Source: Caldilineaceae bacterium (GTDB lineage Bacteria > Chloroflexota > Anaerolineae > Caldilineales > Caldilineaceae). Taken from it: 16,476 nt of DNA. Positions 12,463-16,476 of this stretch are shown piece after piece. The position numbers were made by a program, and so were the translations under genes. The stretch lies in NCBI GenBank assembly GCA_014879855.1, contig JACSRH010000380.1:1-16476 (forward strand), given 5' to 3'. Position 1 is the first letter of the stretch; each line of letters opens with the position of its first letter. The notes beneath the pieces were generated by a model. The model ran no database searches, was not told where the DNA came from, and saw only the letters and a program-made list of their open reading frames with translations.

Positions 12463-15400
12463 TGTCTACTTTCACCTCTATCCGGAAACACCTGCGAAGC
12501 GGCTCTCGCCACGGCCAAGAAGCGGGAGCGCGCAATCCATTTCCCGGTGAGTTCTTGCTACACCACCTCTGGGCAGACCAGCGGATCGGGCTGGGGAGCG
12601 TGCTGGCGATCGTGGCCGCGGCGGCTCTGCTCAGCGCCTGGCTGATCCCGCGCGGCCCGATCACAACGGCGGAGGCGCTGGTCACGCTGGTCGCCGGCCT
12701 GTTGATCGGCGGGGCCGCGGGGCTGATCCTGGGCAGCCGCTGGAGCCTTGTGGTGGCGCCGCTTGGCTTCGTGGCCGTGTATGAGCTGGCGCGCCTCGGC
12801 GTGGACGGCCCCACGGTGGACGCGATCCAGCTCGGTTCGCTCTACGGTGCGATTGCCTTCGCCGTCGGTCGCTTCATGCATGGCGTCTATTTTCTGGCGC
12901 CGATGCTGGCGGGTGCACTGCTAGGCGTCGCGCTGGCCGCACGGCTGGGCAAGCCAGGCGCCGCCGCGCCGGGCATCCTGGGCTGGACCTTGACCGGCGT
13001 GATGGGCGTGGCGCTGATCGCGCTGGCCGTGGCAACCGCGCAGCCGGCAACCACCGCACCGATCCTCGGCGCAGATGGCGAGGCGCTGCCCGGCAGCATC
13101 GCCGAGTTGACGGAAGTATCGATTGGCGGCCACGCGCAGAGCCTGATGATCCGCGGGCGCAGCGTAGAAAATCCCGTGCTGCTCTACCTGGCGGGCGGCC
13201 CTGGCGGCAGCGACATCGGTGCGCTGCGGCTGGACACGGGGCTGGAGCAGGACTTCGTGGTCGTGGTGTGGGAGCAGCGCGGGGCGGGCAAATCCTACGC
13301 GGCGCTTGACCCGGTGGAGACGCTGACGCTCGATCAGATGGTGGCCGACACCATCGAAGTGACCAACTATCTGCGCGCCCGCTTCGCCGAGGAGAAGATT
13401 TACCTGGTCGGCAACTCCTGGGGCGCGACGCTGGGCGTGCTGGCCGCACAGCAGCGCCCGGAGCTTTTTCACGCCTTTGTCGGCGCCGGCCAGATGGTCA
13501 GCCAGCGCGAGACGGACATCATGTTCTATGCCGACACGCTGGCCTGGGCGGAGGAGACGGGCAACGCAGCGCTGGTTGACACGCTGCGCGGCAACGGGCC
13601 GCCCCCCTACGCCGATCTGCTCGACTACGAAACCGCGCTTGCGCACGAGCATGACTGGAACCCCTACCCTTATCTCGATACCAGTCGAGAGATGCCCGCC
13701 ATTCTCTTTGTCCCGGAGTATACGCTGATGGATCGCATCAATGGTTTCCGCGGCTTTCTTGACACCTTCTCCGTGCTCTATCCGCAGTTGCAGGCGATCG
13801 ACTTTCGCCAGGACGCGCCCAAGCTGGAGATTCCGGTGTACATGGTGACCGGGCAATATGAAGCGCGCGGTCGCGCCGTGCTGGCGGAGGAGTGGTTCGC
13901 GCTGCTCGAAGCGCCGTCAAAAGCGTCCTTTGTCTTTACACATTCCGGCCATCGCCCGCATGTGGAGGAACCGGCGGAATTTGCCAGGGTGATGCGGCAG
14001 GTGCGGGAGGAGACGTATGCCGCGGCGCCGCGGCCGCAACCGGCAGTCACCTCGCCCGCCGCCTCGCCCGCGGCCTTGGATGGCGAGGCTATCGCCGCCT
14101 TCTTTGATGACCTGCTGCCGCGCCAGTTGGCCGAGCATCACATCGCCGGCGCGGCCGTGGCGATGGTCCAGGAGGGTGACCTGCGCTTCGCCCGCGGTTA
14201 CGGCCTGGCCGATGTGGCGGCGCAGCAGCCGGTCGACGCCGGACGCACGCTCTTTCGCACCGATTCGACGGGCAAGCTCTTTGTCTGGACCGCGGTGATG
14301 CAGTTGGTCGAGGCGGGCCAGCTTGACCTCGACGCCGACATCAACACCTATCTCGATTTCGAGATTCCGGCCACCTTCCCGCAGCCGATCACGCTGCGCC
14401 ACCTGATGAGCCACAGCGCCGGCTTTGAGGATCAGGGCTACATGTTCGCCCTGCGCGAGGAGGATTTGATGGCGCCCGCGCGTTTTCTGGCGCAGCACAG
14501 GCCGGCGCGCATCTGGCCGCCGGACCTCTATTCCGGCTACTCAAATTACGGCACCGCGCTGGCGGGCTATATCGTCGAACGCGTCGCCGGGCTGCCCTTC
14601 GAGCAGGTGATCGCCGAACGCATCTTTGCCCCGCTTGGCATGGCGCAGAGCACCTTCCTGCAGCCGCTCCCGCCGGCGTTGGCGCAGGACGCCACAAAAA
14701 ACTATCGCTACGGTGATGGCCGCTTTGTCGAGCGCCCCTTTGTCTTTTTGCAGACGCCCTCCGCCGGCGAAGGGCACATGACCGTGACCGACATGGCTAC
14801 CTTTATGCTCGCCCACCTGCGCGACGGCGACACCCCGATCCTCGCCGCGGCGACCCTGGCGCAGATGCACAGCCGTCTCTTCAGCCAGGAGCCTGCGGTC
14901 AGCGGCTTCGCCTATGGCTTTGCCGAGACGACCGTCAACGGGCAGCGCATCCTGCGCCACGAGGGGAACAATCCTGGCGTCTCCAGCACCGCGCTTTTTC
15001 TGATCCCGGCGGAGCAGATCGGCGTCTATGTGGCCTACAACAGCAATGGCGGCTTTGCGCCCGGCGAGGAATTGCGCCGCGCCTTTTTCAACCACTTTTT
15101 CCCGGCGGCAGCCCAACCGCCCACGCCGGCGCGCCTGAGCACCGCGGAGATCGACGCGCTGCAGGGCAGCTACCGCTCGACGCGCATGTTTCACACCACC
15201 TTTGGCAAGGCGGCGCGGCTGATGGGCGGCAACTTCGGCGACGTAAGCGTGCGCGCCAATGCTGACGGAACCTTGACGACGCAGGGAATCGGCGCCACGC
15301 CGCAGCCGTGGGTGGCGGTCACCCCGCGCGTGCTGCGCCCGGTAGATGGCGCGGTCGATGCCAGCGGCGAACTGCACTTTGCCAGCAACGCCGCGGGTGA

Positions 15401-15890
15401 GGTCACTGCGCTTTTTGTGGAGAACAACCCCTACCGCGCCTACGAGAAGGTGCCCTGGTACGAAGCCATCCCCTTTCAGCGCGGGGTGGGGCTGGCCGCG
15501 CTCCTGGTTTTTCTCTCGGTGCTGTTGAGCGCGCCGCTGCGCTGGCTGGTTGGCCGCTTCTGGCCGGGGGCGCAACCCTTCCCCGTCAATGGGATGGCGT
15601 GGAGGCTGCTGGTCGCCGCGTGTGCGCTGGCGCTGCTCTTCGTGGTGGCGCTGATCCTGACGGTGGAGCCGGCCCTGCTCTATGGCGTGACGCCGCTCTT
15701 CCTGGCGGTGCTGGCGCTGCCGCTGATCGCGCTGGCGCTGGCCGGCGCTTCGCTGGTGGTGGCCGTGCTCACCTGGCCGAATAGCGAATGGGCGCCTGTT
15801 CCCCTGGCGTTTTATGCGAGTGGCGTTGCTGCCGTGATGGTCTTTGCCGGGTGGCTGCATTACTGGAATCTGCTCGGCTGGCGCGTGTGA
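12462..15890 (+). CDS. Membrane protein fusing alpha/beta-hydrolase (iminopeptidase-like) and class C beta-lactamase-like serine hydrolase
   Basis: 1142 residues in four parts. (1) Residues 44-192: about six hydrophobic helices. (2) About 215-520: an alpha/beta-hydrolase like proline iminopeptidase, with oxyanion-loop AGGPGGS (244-250), EQRGAGKS (271-278), nucleophile elbow GNSWG (Ser319) and His497 in HSGHRPH. The usual acid position reads GQYE (Glu467) rather than Asp. (3) About 538-880: a beta-lactamase/esterase-like domain with STGK (Ser602, Lys605), YSN (693-695) and HEG (833-835). (4) Residues 1007-1131: about four membrane helices after a small beta region. A substrate cannot be named; peptidase, esterase or amidase activity on envelope or external compounds is likely, true beta-lactamase activity less so. 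ATG at 12462 has AAAGGA upstream and overlaps the previous stop. The frame is unbroken through all four parts. Confidence 0.9.
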   Translation: MSTFTSIRKHLRSGSRHGQEAGARNPFPGEFLLHHLWADQRIGLGSVLAIVAAAALLSAWLIPRGPITTAEALVTLVAGLLIGGAAGLILGSRWSLVVAPLGFVAVYELARLGVDGPTVDAIQLGSLYGAIAFAVGRFMHGVYFLAPMLAGALLGVALAARLGKPGAAAPGILGWTLTGVMGVALIALAVATAQPATTAPILGADGEALPGSIAELTEVSIGGHAQSLMIRGRSVENPVLLYLAGGPGGSDIGALRLDTGLEQDFVVVVWEQRGAGKSYAALDPVETLTLDQMVADTIEVTNYLRARFAEEKIYLVGNSWGATLGVLAAQQRPELFHAFVGAGQMVSQRETDIMFYADTLAWAEETGNAALVDTLRGNGPPPYADLLDYETALAHEHDWNPYPYLDTSREMPAILFVPEYTLMDRINGFRGFLDTFSVLYPQLQAIDFRQDAPKLEIPVYMVTGQYEARGRAVLAEEWFALLEAPSKASFVFTHSGHRPHVEEPAEFARVMRQVREETYAAAPRPQPAVTSPAASPAALDGEAIAAFFDDLLPRQLAEHHIAGAAVAMVQEGDLRFARGYGLADVAAQQPVDAGRTLFRTDSTGKLFVWTAVMQLVEAGQLDLDADINTYLDFEIPATFPQPITLRHLMSHSAGFEDQGYMFALREEDLMAPARFLAQHRPARIWPPDLYSGYSNYGTALAGYIVERVAGLPFEQVIAERIFAPLGMAQSTFLQPLPPALAQDATKNYRYGDGRFVERPFVFLQTPSAGEGHMTVTDMATFMLAHLRDGDTPILAAATLAQMHSRLFSQEPAVSGFAYGFAETTVNGQRILRHEGNNPGVSSTALFLIPAEQIGVYVAYNSNGGFAPGEELRRAFFNHFFPAAAQPPTPARLSTAEIDALQGSYRSTRMFHTTFGKAARLMGGNFGDVSVRANADGTLTTQGIGATPQPWVAVTPRVLRPVDGAVDASGELHFASNAAGEVTALFVENNPYRAYEKVPWYEAIPFQRGVGLAALLVFLSVLLSAPLRWLVGRFWPGAQPFPVNGMAWRLLVAACALALLFVVALILTVEPALLYGVTPLFLAVLALPLIALALAGASLVVAVLTWPNSEWAPVPLAFYASGVAAVMVFAGWLHYWNLLGWRV

Positions 15891-15957
15891 GATCGAGCAG
15901 TGCGCGCGGATGACGCGGTTTACTGATGGCTAGATAGCAAATTGATGCGAGTCTGTA

Positions 15958-15991
15958 ATCTTCCCGGAAGCTCCAAAGCTTCCGGGAAGAT
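15958..15991. terminator. Perfect 15-bp hairpin between convergent genes
   Basis: ATCTTCCCGGAAGCT (15958-15972), loop CCAA, then the exact complement (15977-15991). It sits between the converging ends of the hydrolase-fusion gene and the permease gene, so a bidirectional terminator role is likely. No T-run follows on either strand, so it may instead be a dispersed palindromic repeat or act by stabilising the 3' end. Confidence 0.6.
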
Positions 15992-16000
15992 GTTCCGCAC

Positions 16001-16050
16001 TAAATCAGCGAAAATCCGCCCAATTCGCGTTATCCGCGTGCTATCTTCGC
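16001..16050. repeat. Family C repeat, copy 3 (one arm)
   Basis: TAAATCAGCGAAAATCCGCC, then CAATTCGCGTTATCCGCGTG and CTATCTTCG. It resembles one arm of the inverted repeat at 5175-5276, including the shared TATCCGCGTGCTAT end. It abuts the stop codon of the permease gene. Confidence 0.75.
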
Positions 16051-16055
16051 CAAAA

Positions 16056-16476
16056 TCAACGGTCGCGCAGCTTCGGGTCCATGGCGTCGCGGATAGCGTC
16101 GCCCAGGAAGTTGAAGGCGAGCATCGTCAGCGAGAGCGCCAGCGCCGGGAAGAGGATCACGTGCGGCGCGGAACGCAGCGCGCCGTAGCCGTCGGCGATC
16201 ATGCTGCCCCAACTGGGCAGCGGCGGCTGCACGCCCAGCCCGATAAAGCTGAGGAAGGCTTCGGTGTAGATGTAGGAAGGGATCGCCAGCGTCTCGGCCA
16301 CGATGCAGGTGCCGATGATGTTGGGCAGCAGGTGGCGCCCCATGATGCGGCGGTCGCTGGCGCCGACGAGCTGCGCGGCCTGCACAAACTCCTGCTCGCG
16401 GTAGTGAAGCGTCTGCCCGCGCGTCAGCCGCGCCATGTTGAGCCAGCTCACCGCGCCGATTGCCACGAAGATAAAA
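16056..16476 (-). CDS. Dipeptide/oligopeptide-type ABC transporter permease (DppC/OppC-like), N-terminus outside the window
   Basis: The C-terminal ~139 residues of a binding-protein-dependent permease that would move peptides, nickel or similar solutes across the membrane. The frame is open to the right edge, starting FIFVAIGAVSWLNMARLTRG. The EAA-type ATPase-contact motif EFVQAAQLVGASDRRIMGRH with LLPN follows, then LSFIGLGVQPPLPSWGSMI, and a final helix ending LGDAIRDAMDPKLRDR. All are hallmarks of the DppC/OppC/NikC branch. The upstream start is not visible. A GTG at 16466 is only an internal codon, because similarity continues before it. Substrate is undetermined. Confidence 0.93.
   Translation of the reverse strand, partial: FIFVAIGAVSWLNMARLTRGQTLHYREQEFVQAAQLVGASDRRIMGRHLLPNIIGTCIVAETLAIPSYIYTEAFLSFIGLGVQPPLPSWGSMIADGYGALRSAPHVILFPALALSLTMLAFNFLGDAIRDAMDPKLRDR

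Noticed and set aside
14541..15860. 439-residue minus-strand open frame
   Set aside because: Opposite the beta-lactamase-like domain; His/Arg/Gln-rich shadow.
1..16476. tRNA, rRNA, integrase or transposase genes
   Set aside because: I saw no tRNA cloverleaf, rRNA sequence, integrase or transposase motif on either strand; the repeats are non-autonomous.

Overview
The window is GC-rich (my estimate is about 60-65%) and tightly packed. It looks like chromosomal DNA of a Chloroflexota bacterium, probably of the Anaerolineae/Caldilineae type. The hints are a large MalT-like LuxR regulator with an LLATKFYIPP start, a small protein with an RWAEWF core, Gram-positive-style surface proteins, and many dispersed palindromic repeats between and even inside genes. 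The taxonomic call is inference from style, not from a marker gene.

Left part (about 96-6992, all on the minus strand, read right to left). This is one cobalamin (vitamin B12) acquisition operon. A sigma70-like promoter (6963-6992) leads into a cobalamin riboswitch with a perfect B12 box (6862-6897) and an intrinsic terminator (6730-6762). Six genes follow, nearly all overlapping or only a few bases apart. They are: a secreted protein joining a transcobalamin-like DUF4430 domain to an alpha/alpha-toroid; a second, membrane-anchored DUF4430-like protein; an ECF S component (CbrT-like); EcfT; a fused double EcfA ATPase; and a PduO-type cob(I)alamin adenosyltransferase. The inferred path is capture outside the cell, handover at the membrane, ATP-driven import, and conversion to adenosylcobalamin, all repressed by the end product.

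Middle (7023-8820, minus strand). A ZnuA-type metal-binding lipoprotein lies downstream of a Fur/Zur-family repressor. A promoter with an overlapping Fur-family-like operator (8293-8349) sits about 300 bp upstream of the lipoprotein gene. A palindromic repeat fills the leader. The repressor gene looks leaderless.

Right part (9117-15890, plus strand). A 941-residue MalT-like LuxR regulator is followed by a small conserved-looking protein of unknown function. That small gene is translationally coupled to a 1142-residue membrane protein fusing an alpha/beta-hydrolase to a class C beta-lactamase-like serine hydrolase. The right edge holds the C-terminal end of a Dpp/Opp-type permease on the minus strand, converging on the fusion gene across a perfect 15-bp hairpin.

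At least seven kinds of palindromic or low-complexity repeat occur. Three of them fall within open reading frames of the B12 operon: a ~180-bp element in frame in the ATPase, a 31-bp palindrome in the start of ecfT, and a repeat that supplies the apparent N-terminus of the second DUF4430 protein.
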